Counted from the first letter of the stretch, positions 8,575-17,864 are shown. The stretch is DNA of 64,000 nt from JAVVHH01 sp965199665 (GCA_965199665.1 CBDASO010000001.1:310001-374000); one strand, 5' to 3'. Notes: a model not told the origin generated them from the letters alone. Numbers and translations are program-made.

Positions 8575-9512
8575 CGGGGCGCCGTGTTGAGGTAGATCGC
8601 GTAGAGCGAGGTCTGCGCGGTGATGAACAGGCGGTTGCGATTGGGTCCGCCGAAGCAGCAATTGGAGACCAGCTCCGGCACCCGGACCCGCCCGAGCAGC
8701 GTGCCGTCTGGCGCGTACGCCCGGACGGAGTCCGCACTCGACGTCCAGATGTTGCCGTGCCGATCCACCCGGAAACCGTCGAACAACCCGGCCGCCGACG
8801 TCGCGAAATGCCGGCCGTCCGACGCCCGGCCGTCGCGGACGTCGTAGGCGCGGATGTCGGGCGAGCAGGCCGGGTCATGCGTCCGGCCGGTATCGGCGAC
8901 GTAGAGGATCGTCTCGTCGTTGCTGAAGGCGAGCCCGTTCGGCCGCACCATGTCGGAGATCACGGCGGTGACGGCGCCGGTGGTGCCGTCGATCCGGTAA
9001 AGGTCGGCGCGGCCGATCTCGCTCTCGGCTTGGTGGCCCTCGTAGTCGCTGTCGATGCCGTAGGTCGGGTCGGTGAACCACACCGATCCGTCGGAATGGA
9101 CGACCACGTCGTTCGGCGAGTTGAATCGCTTGCCCTCGAAGCGGTCGCCCAGGCAGGTCCAGCTTCCATCGTGCTCCAGGCGGGAGACGCGGCGGCCACC
9201 ATGCTCGCAGGCGACGATGCGGCCCTGCCGGTCGAGCGTGTGGCCGTTATGGTGGCCGCACGGGTGCATGAAGACGGAAACGGCGCCGCTGCACTCGTCC
9301 AACCGCAACAGGCGGTCGTTGGGGATGTCGGACCAGATCAGGCTGCGCGCCGCCGGCACATAGACCGGCCCCTCCGCCCAACGTGACCCGGTCCATAGCC
9401 GCTCCAGCTTGGCGTGCGAAATGATGAGCTGGCGGAAGCGGGGATCGATCACGTCGTAGTCGCCGGCCGGGTCGGCGGCCTGCGCGGGCAGCAGACTTGT
9501 CTCAGCGTTCAT
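8571..9512 (-). CDS. SMP-30/gluconolactonase/LRE family protein
   Basis: 313-residue six-bladed beta-propeller lactonase. The metal-binding glutamate is in SRWAEGPVYVPAARSLIWSD (about residues 43-62), the conserved FNSPNDVVVHSDGSVWFTDP follows, then MVRPNGLAFSNDETILYVADT supplying Asn/Asp ligands. Such enzymes hydrolyse sugar or other lactones with a divalent metal. A GGGGAG ribosome-binding site lies 5 bases before the ATG. It is the first gene of a coupled pair with the crotonase. No sugar-catabolic genes are near, so the lactone is unknown. Confidence 0.9.
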   Translation of the reverse strand: MNAETSLLPAQAADPAGDYDVIDPRFRQLIISHAKLERLWTGSRWAEGPVYVPAARSLIWSDIPNDRLLRLDECSGAVSVFMHPCGHHNGHTLDRQGRIVACEHGGRRVSRLEHDGSWTCLGDRFEGKRFNSPNDVVVHSDGSVWFTDPTYGIDSDYEGHQAESEIGRADLYRIDGTTGAVTAVISDMVRPNGLAFSNDETILYVADTGRTHDPACSPDIRAYDVRDGRASDGRHFATSAAGLFDGFRVDRHGNIWTSSADSVRAYAPDGTLLGRVRVPELVSNCCFGGPNRNRLFITAQTSLYAIYLNTAPR

Positions 9513-9614
9513 CAGGCTCCCCGTCGGCCGGCCACATTGCGACCGGCATCAGGCCCCAGCGCCGGCGACGACGTCAACCAGGGGCGGGGCGGTTGGTTGG
9601 TCGGGCCAGGGCCT

Positions 9615-10799
9615 TTATTGATCCGGATGCCGCATGCGGGCCGCCAAGGCTTGGCGGACCGGCGGCAGGTTGCCGAGTCGCAGGGCCGTGTTGCGCAGCA
9701 GCCGCGCCGGCAGGCTGTCGCCCGCCGCGTACAGCCGCATGATCGCTTCCGCGCCGGTGAAGAACAGCCGCGTTTCCGCCCGATGCGCGGCGGCGTAGCG
9801 CGCCAGCGCCGCTCCGTCCGCGGGGGTGCGGCCGGCCGAAACGGCGCGGCGGATCTCGCCGGCCAGGGCGTGCTGGCCCAGCAGGCCGAAGTTGAAGCCG
9901 TGCGCGGTAGTCGGGTGCATGCCGACCGCGGCGTCGCCGAGCAAGGCGAAGCGACGTCCGGCGAAGCGATCGGCATAAGCCGTCACGACGCCCACCGCCT
10001 GCCGCTTTCCCACCGGCCGCATCGCCCCGAGCCGGCCGCGGTATCGCCGGGTCACCTCGCGGCCGAACGCCTCGTCGTCGAGCGCGAGCAGCCGGGCCGC
10101 GTCGGGCTCCGACACCGTCATCACGGCGGAGGAGCGGCCGCCGGTCATGGGCAGCGTGACCAGCGTTTGGCCGTATTCGAACCAGGCTGTCGCCGTCTCG
10201 CCGTGGGGCAGGGGATGGGCGACCGGGCACACCAGCATCTTCTGCCGGTAATCGTGCAAGGCGGCGCCGATCCCCTGCTGCGCGCGCAGGCGGGACCGGC
10301 GCGTATCGGCCGCCACGATCAGGGCCGCCGTCAGCGTGCGGCCGCTGGCCAGGCGTGCGGTGGCGGGGTGCTGCCGCGTATCGACCGCGACGACGGAGTC
10401 GCCGGGCAGCACGGTGGCCAGCGCGCCGTCGCGGACGGCCGCGAACAGGCTGCGGCGGAGCCAGTGGTTGGAGGCGAAGCGGCCGAGCAGGCCGTCCGCA
10501 CCCGGGCGCCAGTCGCCGAGTTGCATGGCGTAGTGCGAGGGGCCGTTGAGCACCTGCATCCGTCGCAACGGCGCGATCTCGGCGGGCGGGATGCGCGCCC
10601 AGGCGCCCATCGCCGACAGCAGGTCGACGCTTCGATCGGTCAGCGCGATCTCGCGGCCGTCATCGGCCGGGTCGGCCAGCGCCGCCTCCTCCTGCGGATC
10701 GACCAGCGCGATCCGCAGCCCGCTGCCGGCCAGAGAGGCGGCGAAGGCCAGCCCGACCGGCCCGGCCCCGGCCACCACGATATCGAACGCGTCCAACAC
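9615..10799 (-). CDS. ubiM: 5-demethoxyubiquinol 5-hydroxylase, UbiM type (FAD monooxygenase)
   Basis: 394-residue UbiH/COQ6-family FAD monooxygenase. It has the dinucleotide-binding VVAGAGPVGLAFAASLAGSG, then DGREIALTDRS and VLNGPSHYAM, and the second FAD motif LLGDAAVGMHPTTAHGFNFG. The DGREIAL-T and AHRAETRLFF stretches and the C-terminal PARLLRNTALRLGN are typical of UbiM, the alternative ring C5 hydroxylase of ubiquinone synthesis in several alpha- and betaproteobacteria. The start is GTG at 10799, supported by GGAGGG six bases upstream. The gene stands alone and is divergent from a small membrane-protein gene. UbiH or UbiL activity cannot be excluded without phylogeny. Confidence 0.82.
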   Translation of the reverse strand: MLDAFDIVVAGAGPVGLAFAASLAGSGLRIALVDPQEEAALADPADDGREIALTDRSVDLLSAMGAWARIPPAEIAPLRRMQVLNGPSHYAMQLGDWRPGADGLLGRFASNHWLRRSLFAAVRDGALATVLPGDSVVAVDTRQHPATARLASGRTLTAALIVAADTRRSRLRAQQGIGAALHDYRQKMLVCPVAHPLPHGETATAWFEYGQTLVTLPMTGGRSSAVMTVSEPDAARLLALDDEAFGREVTRRYRGRLGAMRPVGKRQAVGVVTAYADRFAGRRFALLGDAAVGMHPTTAHGFNFGLLGQHALAGEIRRAVSAGRTPADGAALARYAAAHRAETRLFFTGAEAIMRLYAAGDSLPARLLRNTALRLGNLPPVRQALAARMRHPDQ

Positions 10800-10858
10800 G
10801 CCATGCCCTCCACCCGAACGGAGGGAACGCGGGCGGACCGGCGTCGTTCGGAGTCGCC

Positions 10859-11374
10859 ATGCGATCAGACTCCGCGCCCGCGTGGCGACCCACCCTCCGC
10901 GCCGCCCTCGTGACCGGGGCGGCCGCTAGCCTCCTCACCGCCGCCGCCACCGCCGTGGCCGCGCGACGGGAGGGGCGCGGCGCGTGGCAGCCGCTGAACG
11001 CGACCAGCCATTGGCTCAACGGCGACGGCGCGGCGCAGCGGACCCGGTGGGATCTGCGGCACACGGGAGTCGGCCTCCTGACCAACCACGCGGCCTGCGT
11101 GTTCTGGGCCGCGTGCTTCGAGGCGTGGCGGGGCTGGCGCGGACCAGCCGGGGCGGCGCAGGTGGTCGGCGAGGCGGCGGCAATGGCCGTCGTGGCGGCG
11201 GCGGTGGATTACGGGCCGACGCCGCAGCGCTTCACGCCGGGTTGGGAGTTGGTGCTCTCACGCGGTGGCATGGCGATCGCGTATGCCGGCCTGACGCTCG
11301 GCCTGGCCGCCGGCGCGCTGCTCACGGCCGATCGAGCGTCGCCAGCAGCCCGGCGAGCAGGCGGCCGCGGCTGA
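10859..11374 (+). CDS. Conserved hypothetical membrane protein
   Basis: 171-residue protein with about four hydrophobic stretches (near residues 12-32, 70-90, 105-120, 138-158). A polar loop reads PLNATSHWLNGDGAAQ, then RHTGVGLLTNHAACVFWAACFEAW. The Asn-Ala-Thr-Ser-His-Trp loop followed by a His-containing helix recurs in a family of small proteobacterial inner-membrane proteins of unknown function. A CGGAG site lies 6 bases before the ATG. The last 53 bases overlap the convergent M20 peptidase gene on the other strand. No function is proposed. Confidence 0.7.
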   Translation: MRSDSAPAWRPTLRAALVTGAAASLLTAAATAVAARREGRGAWQPLNATSHWLNGDGAAQRTRWDLRHTGVGLLTNHAACVFWAACFEAWRGWRGPAGAAQVVGEAAAMAVVAAAVDYGPTPQRFTPGWELVLSRGGMAIAYAGLTLGLAAGALLTADRASPAARRAGGRG

Positions 11375-12458
11375 CCAGGCTGTCCCGCCGGAGATACTCG
11401 CCGAGCGTATGCCCGCCGCCGCCCTGCACGCCGAGTCCGTCCAGCGTCGGGATGCCGGCGGCGCCGGTGAAGTTGCCGTCGGATCCGCCGCCCGCGCTGC
11501 GGTGCGGCAGCGGGATGCCGAGGCGGTCGGCCAGGGCCTTGGCCCGGTGGTAGAGCGCCATCGTCCGCGCGTCGGGCTCCCAGACCGGCCGCGTCAGCGT
11601 GCGGGTGACGTCGAAGCGCACATCCCCGTCCGACCCGGCCAGCGCCAGTAGGCGGGCGACGCCGCGGTCGAGATCGGCCTGCCGCTTGGCCATGCTCAGC
11701 ACCTGCGCGGTGCAGGTGGTGGCGACGCAGTTGACCCATTTGCCGCCGCGGATGACGCCGACGCTGAAGGTGCAATCCTCGGTCGTCATGTCCTCGATGG
11801 CGGCGATGCGGCTTGCCATGGCGCGGATGGCGGAGCGGCCTTCCGCGAGACGTGCGCCGGCATGGCTGGGCCGGCCGGTGGTCTCGATTGCGAACCGGGC
11901 GATGGCGTAGCGCCCGGTGGTGACCTCGCCGTCGGGCCCGCCGGGCTCGGGCACCAGCACGGCGGCGTGGCGCGCGGCCTCGGCGTCGATCAGGTCGCGG
12001 GTGGAGGGCGAGCCGACCTCCTCGTCGCTGGTGAACAGCACGGTGACGGGCAGGGCGGTGGCGATCCCGGCGCGGGCGAGTTGCCGCAGCGCTTCGAGCA
12101 CCAGGAGATTGCCGCCCTTCATGTCGTAGATGCCGGGCCCGTAGCAGCGTTCGCCGTCCTCGCGCCAGGGCAGGGCGGCCAGGGTGCCGACCGGATGCAC
12201 GGTGTCCATGTGACCGAGCAGTAGCAGGCCGGGCTGGTCGGAACGGGGGTGCGGCAGGGTGGCGCGGACGCAGTCGCCGAAGCCGAGCCGGCCGGGGATC
12301 CGCTCGATGCGCGCGCCGAGCAAGGCCAGGTCGCGGCTGGCCATGTCCATCATGCGGTTGACCGCGGCGGCGTCGTGGGTCGGGCTCTCGCACTCCACCC
12401 AGCGGCGCAGATCCGCCAGCATCGGCACGGGATCGAACGGCAGCTGGGTCGGATCCAT
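11322..12458 (-). CDS. M20 family metallopeptidase (glutamate carboxypeptidase-like)
   Basis: 378-residue zinc exopeptidase of the ArgE/CPG2 group. Metal ligands are recognisable in LLLGHMDTVHP (His), GPGIYDMKGGNL (bridging Asp), TSDEEVGS (general base Glu plus ligand Glu) and the late GGGGHTLGE (His). The lid domain carries GRPSHAG. These enzymes remove a C-terminal residue, often glutamate, from small peptides or folates. No signal peptide is evident, unlike secreted CPG2. Its 3' end overlaps a convergent membrane-protein gene by 53 bases. The substrate is unknown. Confidence 0.9.
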   Translation of the reverse strand: MDPTQLPFDPVPMLADLRRWVECESPTHDAAAVNRMMDMASRDLALLGARIERIPGRLGFGDCVRATLPHPRSDQPGLLLLGHMDTVHPVGTLAALPWREDGERCYGPGIYDMKGGNLLVLEALRQLARAGIATALPVTVLFTSDEEVGSPSTRDLIDAEAARHAAVLVPEPGGPDGEVTTGRYAIARFAIETTGRPSHAGARLAEGRSAIRAMASRIAAIEDMTTEDCTFSVGVIRGGKWVNCVATTCTAQVLSMAKRQADLDRGVARLLALAGSDGDVRFDVTRTLTRPVWEPDARTMALYHRAKALADRLGIPLPHRSAGGGSDGNFTGAAGIPTLDGLGVQGGGGHTLGEYLRRDSLVSRGRLLAGLLATLDRP

Positions 12459-12494
12459 GGCCCATTTCAGGGCCGGCCCGCCCCTCGCGTCAAG

Positions 12495-12935
12495 CTACGG
12501 GACGGGGCCGACCGTGACGTTGAAGGTGACGCCGACCGCGTTGGGTTGCATCGTCACGTCGAAGCTGTCGCGGCCGACATAGCCGGGCGCGGGCTGGTAG
12601 GCGACCACCGCCTGCCGATTGCCGCTGATCAAGCCGGCCGTAGCCCGCCCGTGCTGAGCCGGGCGCGTGATCAGCGCGGCGTTGATGACCTGGTTGAGCG
12701 CCGGGTTGATCAGCGTGAGCGTGCACGCACCGCCGGAAGGCGCCACCGTCAGATCGGCCGGAACGGAGCGGAACGCGAGCAGGAAGAACGACTGGGACCG
12801 GCAGGGCCCCGAGACGTCCTGCGGCTGCAACGGGCCGCCCGAGTATTCCGGCAGCCCGGCGCAGCCGCCCAACGCGGCGAGCAGCGCCAGCGCCGGCATT
12901 GTCTTGGAACGGCAGCCCGGGACACGCAGATTCAT
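12495..12935 (-). CDS. Putative lipoprotein with a C-terminal Ig-like/cadherin-like strand motif
   Basis: 146 residues from the ATG at 12935, chosen because it gives a 25-residue lipoprotein signal: basic start, hydrophobic ALALLAA and lipobox LGGC. The C-terminal part contains YQPAPGYVGRDSFDVTM, the end-strand signature of many bacterial Ig-like or cadherin-like domains. It is therefore probably an outer-membrane-anchored or periplasmic beta-sandwich protein. The gene is divergent from a binding-protein gene across a 151-base intergenic region and lies just downstream of the M20 gene start. No clear ribosome-binding site is present, so the start is uncertain. Function unknown. Confidence 0.62.
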   Translation of the reverse strand: MNLRVPGCRSKTMPALALLAALGGCAGLPEYSGGPLQPQDVSGPCRSQSFFLLAFRSVPADLTVAPSGGACTLTLINPALNQVINAALITRPAQHGRATAGLISGNRQAVVAYQPAPGYVGRDSFDVTMQPNAVGVTFNVTVGPVP

Positions 12936-13086
12936 GCGGCGACACATGGCGCCGGCGAGGTCCATCGGCAACGGGGCCGGCCCCGATGCGGTGTTGCAAT
13001 GCAGCGAGACGGGTGCAACGGTTCGATACCAGACGGCGCGCCCGCACCCGGCGGACGGTCCGGCAATCGGTCAGCGGAGGCTTTGC

Positions 13087-14685
13087 ATGCAGCGTCGTGA
13101 CGTCATGAGGGGCGCCCTCGCCACGGCCGCCGCGAGCCTCGCGCGGCCCGGCCTGATCCGGGCGCAGGGCACGGCCGGCGCGACAAGCGTGCTCCGCTTC
13201 GTGCCGCAATCGGACCTGACGCTGCTGGACCCGGTGTTCAATACCGCGCTGGTCACGCGCAACCACGGCATGATGGTCTACGACCAGCTCTACGGGCTCG
13301 ACAGCACCTACGCCGCGCAGCCGCAGCTGGTCGCCGGGCACGTCATCGAGGATGACGGCCGCACCTGGCGCATCACGTTGCGGGAAGGGACCACCTTCCA
13401 TGACGGCGCACCCATCCTGGCGCGCGACGCCATCGCCAGCATCGACCGTTGGACCAAGGCCGACGTGCTGGGCCAGAACATCCGCGCCTTGACGGACGAG
13501 ATGGTTCCGGTCTCGGACCGCGTGTTCCTGGTCAAGCTGAAGCGCCCGTTCCCGCTGCTGGCGACCGCGCTGGCCAAGCCGTCCTCCTACTGCCCGGTGA
13601 TGCCGGAGCGATTCGCGAGCCAGCCGACCTCCGTGCAGGTGACGGAGATCGTGGGCAGCGGGCCGTTCCGATGGGTGGCGAACGAGCGGATGGCCGGGTC
13701 GCGCGCCGTGTACGAGCGCTATGCCGGCTACAAGCCGCGCGACGAGCCGGTCAGCCTGCTGGCAGGCGGCAAGCTGGCCAAGGTCGACCGCGTGGAGTGG
13801 CACACCATTCCGGACGCGGCCACCGCGGGCGCGGCGCTGCAGAAGGGGGAGGTGGATTGGTGGGAGCAGCCCACGGCCGACCTGCTGCCGCTGTTCAAGC
13901 GCTCGCGCGACATCACGGTGGCGGTCAAGGACAAGGCCGGGCTGATGGGGATGATCCGCTTCAACCACCTGCAGCCGCCGTTCGACAATCCCGCGATCCG
14001 CCGCGCCTTCCTCCCCGCCATCAAGCAGGCCGATTACCTGATCGCCGTCATGGGAGACGACCGCTCGCTGTGGAACGACCGCTGCGGCTTCTTCCTGCCC
14101 GGCACGGCGCTGGCGACGGAGGCCGGGCTGGAGGCCATGGCCGGCGCGCCGAACTACGACCAGGTCAAGCGCAACCTGGAGGCCGCCGGCTACAAGGGCG
14201 AGAAGGTGGTGCTGGCGGTGCCGACCGACCTGACCGGGCTCAACGCGATGAGCGAGGTGGCCGGCGACATGTTCCGCCGGGTCGGCCTCAACCTGGACTA
14301 CCAGGCCTCCGACTGGGGCTCGGTGGCGACGCGGGTGATGAACAACCGCGACGGGCTGGACAAGGGCGGCTGGAGCGCCTGGTGCAACTACATTCCCGGC
14401 ATCATCGCGCTCAACCCGGCGACGCAGTCCTACGTGCGCGGGCCCGGGCGGGGCGGCACGTCCGGCTGGCCGGACCTGCCGAAGATCGAGGCGCTGCGGA
14501 ACGATTTCCTCGCCGCCAGCGACCCCGCGGACCAGAAGCGGCTGACCGAGCAGATCCAGCTGCAGGCGTTCCAGGATATCCCCTACCTGCCGACCGGCTC
14601 CTACACGCCGCCGACGGCGTTCCGCAGCAACGTGTCCGGCATCATCGAAGGCTTTCCCTTGTTCTACAACATCCAGACGTCCTGA
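13087..14685 (+). CDS. Family-5 ABC transporter substrate-binding protein (DppA/OppA type), Tat-exported
   Basis: 532-residue periplasmic solute-binding protein. The N-terminus MQRRDVMRGALATAAA resembles a twin-arginine signal ending near IRAQG. The mature protein has the SBP_bac_5 features FVPQSDLTLLDPVFN, TLREGTTFHDGAPILARD and EIVGSGPFRW. AGCGGAGG lies about 6 bases before the ATG. It is closely related to the protein encoded at 21317-22888 and more distantly to the one at 44775-46355, so all three are paralogues. It is followed after 6 bases by a dimethylformamidase-like gene, suggesting uptake of that enzyme's substrate. No permease or ATPase gene accompanies it. Confidence 0.93.
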   Translation: MQRRDVMRGALATAAASLARPGLIRAQGTAGATSVLRFVPQSDLTLLDPVFNTALVTRNHGMMVYDQLYGLDSTYAAQPQLVAGHVIEDDGRTWRITLREGTTFHDGAPILARDAIASIDRWTKADVLGQNIRALTDEMVPVSDRVFLVKLKRPFPLLATALAKPSSYCPVMPERFASQPTSVQVTEIVGSGPFRWVANERMAGSRAVYERYAGYKPRDEPVSLLAGGKLAKVDRVEWHTIPDAATAGAALQKGEVDWWEQPTADLLPLFKRSRDITVAVKDKAGLMGMIRFNHLQPPFDNPAIRRAFLPAIKQADYLIAVMGDDRSLWNDRCGFFLPGTALATEAGLEAMAGAPNYDQVKRNLEAAGYKGEKVVLAVPTDLTGLNAMSEVAGDMFRRVGLNLDYQASDWGSVATRVMNNRDGLDKGGWSAWCNYIPGIIALNPATQSYVRGPGRGGTSGWPDLPKIEALRNDFLAASDPADQKRLTEQIQLQAFQDIPYLPTGSYTPPTAFRSNVSGIIEGFPLFYNIQTS

Positions 14686-14691
14686 TCTCGC

Positions 14692-16374
14692 ATGCCGCTT
14701 TACAACGACCCCACCGCCCGGCCCGACAGCACCGTTAACGTCGGACCACGGCGCATCTACTCGACGCCCGGCGACCACCATTGGCAGGAGATGCGCCCGT
14801 TCGAGGCGCCGCGCGGCGACCCGGACTGGCACGAGGTCCACGTCTATACCGATGCCATCTCGTACGACGCGGGCGACATCGTTCGTTTCCACGGCAGCAC
14901 CAACGCGCCGCACTGGACGCTGGAGGTCACGCGGGACGGGCTGCACCCGGCCGTCGTGCATCGGGTGGGGGCGCTGGCGGGGCGCGAGACCCTGATGCCG
15001 GCGGGGGCCTATGAGAGCGGGTGCGGCTGGCCGGTGCTGCACGAATGGACGCTGCCGGCCGACCTCCCCTCCGGCTTCTACCTCGTCGAGGCGAGCGTGC
15101 CGCGCGAACAGGGCGGGCGCTTCGTGCAGCACCACTTCTTCGTCGTCCGCCCGGCGCCCGGGCCCAAGCCGGGCCGGCTGCTTCACCTGCTGCCGACCTG
15201 CACCTACACCGCCTACAACGATTGGGGCGGCGCCAACCATTACGGCGGCAGCCACGGGCCGGGCGGCAACGAGATGTCGCCGCTGCTGAGCGCCCAACGT
15301 CCCTGGACGCGCGGGATGGTCAAGCTGCCGGAGAACGCGCCCCGCATCTGCGCGATGACGCCGGAGCCGATGATGCCGTTACGCTACGACTTCAAGGAAT
15401 GGTCGTATGCCAATGGCTTCTCTTACTTCTATGCCGCCACGGGCTGGGCGCAATACGACCGGCACTTCGCCGTCTGGGCCGAGCGGGAAGGCTACGCGCT
15501 CGACACGATCACGCAAACCGACCTGCACCTGCGCCCCGAACTGCTCGACGGCTACGCCGGAGTCGTCATCGTCGGGCACGACGAATACTGGACGCGCGAG
15601 ATGCGGCTCGCGGTGGAGGCTTATGTCGAGCGGGGCGGGCATCTCGCGCGGTTCGGCGCCAACTTCACCTGGCAGGTGCGCCTGGAGGCGGAGGGCCAGC
15701 GCCAGGTCTGCTACAAGAGCGCGGCGCACCTGACCGACCCTATCCGCGCCACCGGCGACGATTCCCGCCTGACCAGCGCCTGGGAGGACCGGCACGTCCG
15801 CTGGCCCGGCGCTACCACGGTGGGGGTCAACGGGCTCGGCGGCACCTACGCCAATTGGGGCCGCTTCACCCCGCGCGGCAGCCGCGGCTTCACCGTGTAT
15901 CGCCCGGAGCATTGGGCCTTCGCCGGTACCGATCTGAGCTACGGCGACGTGTTCGGCGCCGAGGCGCGGATCTTCGGCTACGAGGTGGACGGCGTCGACT
16001 ACACCTTCCGCGGCGGCCTGCCGTTCCCGACCGGCGCGGACGGCACGCCCGACACGGTCGAGATCATCGCCATGACCCCCGCCGTGATGGCGGAAGCGCC
16101 GCTGGAGAGCTACGCCCTGCGGGCCTATGTCGGCGCGCATGACTGGTACGAGAAGGCCGAGATGGTCCACGGCGTCGCCGACGAGAAGACGCTGGCGGCC
16201 AGCTATCACGGCTCCGGCATGATGGTGTCGATGCCGCGCGGCGCCGGCGAGGTGCTGACCGCGGCGAGTTGCGAGTGGGTGATGGGGTTGAAGCGCAACT
16301 GCTTGTACACGCAGCAAATCACCCGCAACGTGCTGGACCGCTTCTGCAACGCGCCGCTGCCCGGACGCGGTTGA
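14692..16374 (+). CDS. N,N-dimethylformamidase large-subunit-like protein
   Basis: 560-residue protein resembling the large catalytic subunit of N,N-dimethylformamidase, a mononuclear-iron amidohydrolase that splits N-substituted formamides. It shows an N-terminal beta-sandwich region followed by LLPTCTYTAYNDWGGAN, FSYFYAATGWAQYDRHF, the VVIVGHDEYWTREMR block and RFGANFTWQVRLE. Tyrosines suited to the family's Tyr-Tyr-Glu iron site are present, but I cannot assign the ligands without an alignment. The separate small subunit found in characterised DMFases is not encoded here. The gene is sandwiched between two binding-protein genes with 6- and 1-base junctions, so it is clearly one operon. The real substrate may be another amide. 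Confidence 0.82.
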   Translation: MPLYNDPTARPDSTVNVGPRRIYSTPGDHHWQEMRPFEAPRGDPDWHEVHVYTDAISYDAGDIVRFHGSTNAPHWTLEVTRDGLHPAVVHRVGALAGRETLMPAGAYESGCGWPVLHEWTLPADLPSGFYLVEASVPREQGGRFVQHHFFVVRPAPGPKPGRLLHLLPTCTYTAYNDWGGANHYGGSHGPGGNEMSPLLSAQRPWTRGMVKLPENAPRICAMTPEPMMPLRYDFKEWSYANGFSYFYAATGWAQYDRHFAVWAEREGYALDTITQTDLHLRPELLDGYAGVVIVGHDEYWTREMRLAVEAYVERGGHLARFGANFTWQVRLEAEGQRQVCYKSAAHLTDPIRATGDDSRLTSAWEDRHVRWPGATTVGVNGLGGTYANWGRFTPRGSRGFTVYRPEHWAFAGTDLSYGDVFGAEARIFGYEVDGVDYTFRGGLPFPTGADGTPDTVEIIAMTPAVMAEAPLESYALRAYVGAHDWYEKAEMVHGVADEKTLAASYHGSGMMVSMPRGAGEVLTAASCEWVMGLKRNCLYTQQITRNVLDRFCNAPLPGRG

Positions 16375-17861
16375 TGGCGACCCGGCGCTTCGGCGCGCTG
16401 GTCCTGTTGCTCGCCGGGCTGGCCATGCCGGCCCGGGCGGATCAGGCCAACTTCGTCGTGGACCTGCCGACCGACCCGGCGTCGCTGGACCCGCACCTGC
16501 AATGGGACCCCGACAGTTACGCCGTCTACCGCAACGTGTTCGACAACGTGCTCACCCGCGACGCGGCCGGGACGATCGTGCCGCAGGTTGCCACCGCGTG
16601 GCGCTACGAGGACCCCACCCACGTCGTACTCACCATCCGCGACGGCATTCGCTTCCACGACGGCAGCGCGCTGACGCCGGAGGACGTGGCGTTCTCCGCG
16701 CGGCGGATCACCGACCCTCAATTCAAGAGCCCGCAACTCAGCCAATTCGACCAGATCGTCGCCGCGGACGCGATCGGCCCGCACGAGGTCCGGCTGACCA
16801 CGCGCACGCCATACCCGGTGCTGCTGGCGCAATTGACCAAGCTGTCGGTGGTGCCGAAGGCGGCAGCGGAGCGGTTGGGCGAGCGGTTCAACCAGCAGCC
16901 GATCGGCAGCGGCCCCTACCGGTTCGTCTCGCGGCAGGGCGGCGTCTCCATCGTGCTCGCCGCCAACGACGAGTACTGGCGCGGCAAGCCGCCGTTTCCC
17001 CGGGTCGAGTTGCACCCGGTCGGCGACGAGAGCACGCGGATCGCCGACGTGCGCACCGGCCGGGCCGACATCGCGCGCCTGCTATCGACCGACAATGCCG
17101 ACGCGCTGAGAAGCGACGGCACCGTCAACGTGCTGTGGACGCCGACGGAGCGGGTGACGCTGTTCATGCTCAACACGCTGGACGGGCCGACCCGCGATCG
17201 GCGCGTGCGGGAGGCGATCGCGCACGGGATCGACCGCGACGTCATCATCGAGGCACTGCTCAAGGGTTACGCCAAGCCGGTGAACGAGCCGCTGACCCCG
17301 GCGAGCTTCGGCTACGACCCGGCGATCCCGGCCTACGGCTTCGATCCGGCGCAATCCCGCGCGCTGCTCAAGGCCGCCGGCGTCGCGCCCGGCACGACGA
17401 TCCGCTTCCTGACGGCGCCGGTGTTCGACGGGCGGGTGGTGCAGGCGCTTCAGCAGATGATGGGCGATATCGGCCTGTCGGCGGAGCTGAAGACGGTCGA
17501 CCTGGCGACCTATTTGCGGGCACGGCAGGGCCGGGCGGACGAAGCCGGCGACGTGTCGTTCTTTCGCTGGTCCTGCGGCTGTCAGGATGCGGACGGCACG
17601 CTGTTCCCGCTGTTCGACTCGTCCAGCCAATGGGCCAAGTACAGCAACCCCGCGGTCGACGCCGCCCTGCAGGCCGGCCGCACCGCGCTGGACGAGGCGA
17701 CCCGCCGCGCGGCGTATCGCACGGCGTTGACGCTGATCAGTGAGGACGTGCCGGCGGTGCCGCTCTACCAGGACGCGGTCATGTTCGTCGCGCGCAAGCC
17801 GGTCCGGTTCCAGCCGACGGCGAGCGAGAGCTTTTTCCTGTTCGACATGGGATGGCAGTGA
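16374..17861 (+). CDS. Family-5 ABC transporter substrate-binding protein, Sec-exported
   Basis: 495-residue periplasmic binding protein with a short Sec signal (MATRRFGALVLLLAGLAMPA, then RA before DQANF). SBP_bac_5 landmarks are DLPTDPASLDPHLQWDPDSY, TIRDGIRFHDGSALTPEDV and PIGSGPYRFV. The ATG overlaps the stop of the formamidase-like gene (TTGATG). It belongs to a different subgroup from the Tat-exported paralogue at 13087, so this operon encodes two distinct receptors around one hydrolase. It ends 3 bases before the convergent amidase gene. Transport partners are absent from the window. Confidence 0.92.
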   Translation: MATRRFGALVLLLAGLAMPARADQANFVVDLPTDPASLDPHLQWDPDSYAVYRNVFDNVLTRDAAGTIVPQVATAWRYEDPTHVVLTIRDGIRFHDGSALTPEDVAFSARRITDPQFKSPQLSQFDQIVAADAIGPHEVRLTTRTPYPVLLAQLTKLSVVPKAAAERLGERFNQQPIGSGPYRFVSRQGGVSIVLAANDEYWRGKPPFPRVELHPVGDESTRIADVRTGRADIARLLSTDNADALRSDGTVNVLWTPTERVTLFMLNTLDGPTRDRRVREAIAHGIDRDVIIEALLKGYAKPVNEPLTPASFGYDPAIPAYGFDPAQSRALLKAAGVAPGTTIRFLTAPVFDGRVVQALQQMMGDIGLSAELKTVDLATYLRARQGRADEAGDVSFFRWSCGCQDADGTLFPLFDSSSQWAKYSNPAVDAALQAGRTALDEATRRAAYRTALTLISEDVPAVPLYQDAVMFVARKPVRFQPTASESFFLFDMGWQ

Positions 17862-17864
17862 GGC

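Noticed and set aside
9595..9616. Short GGGCC-AGG-GGCC-type palindrome with T/A-rich tail after ubiM as a terminator
   Set aside because: The stem is too short and the tail is not a T-run on the transcribed strand.
12490..15297. Long open frame on the minus strand across the lipoprotein, receptor and formamidase-like genes
   Set aside because: Arg/His/Val-rich translation with no recognisable domain; it mirrors plus-strand genes with full family motifs. High G+C makes long false frames common.
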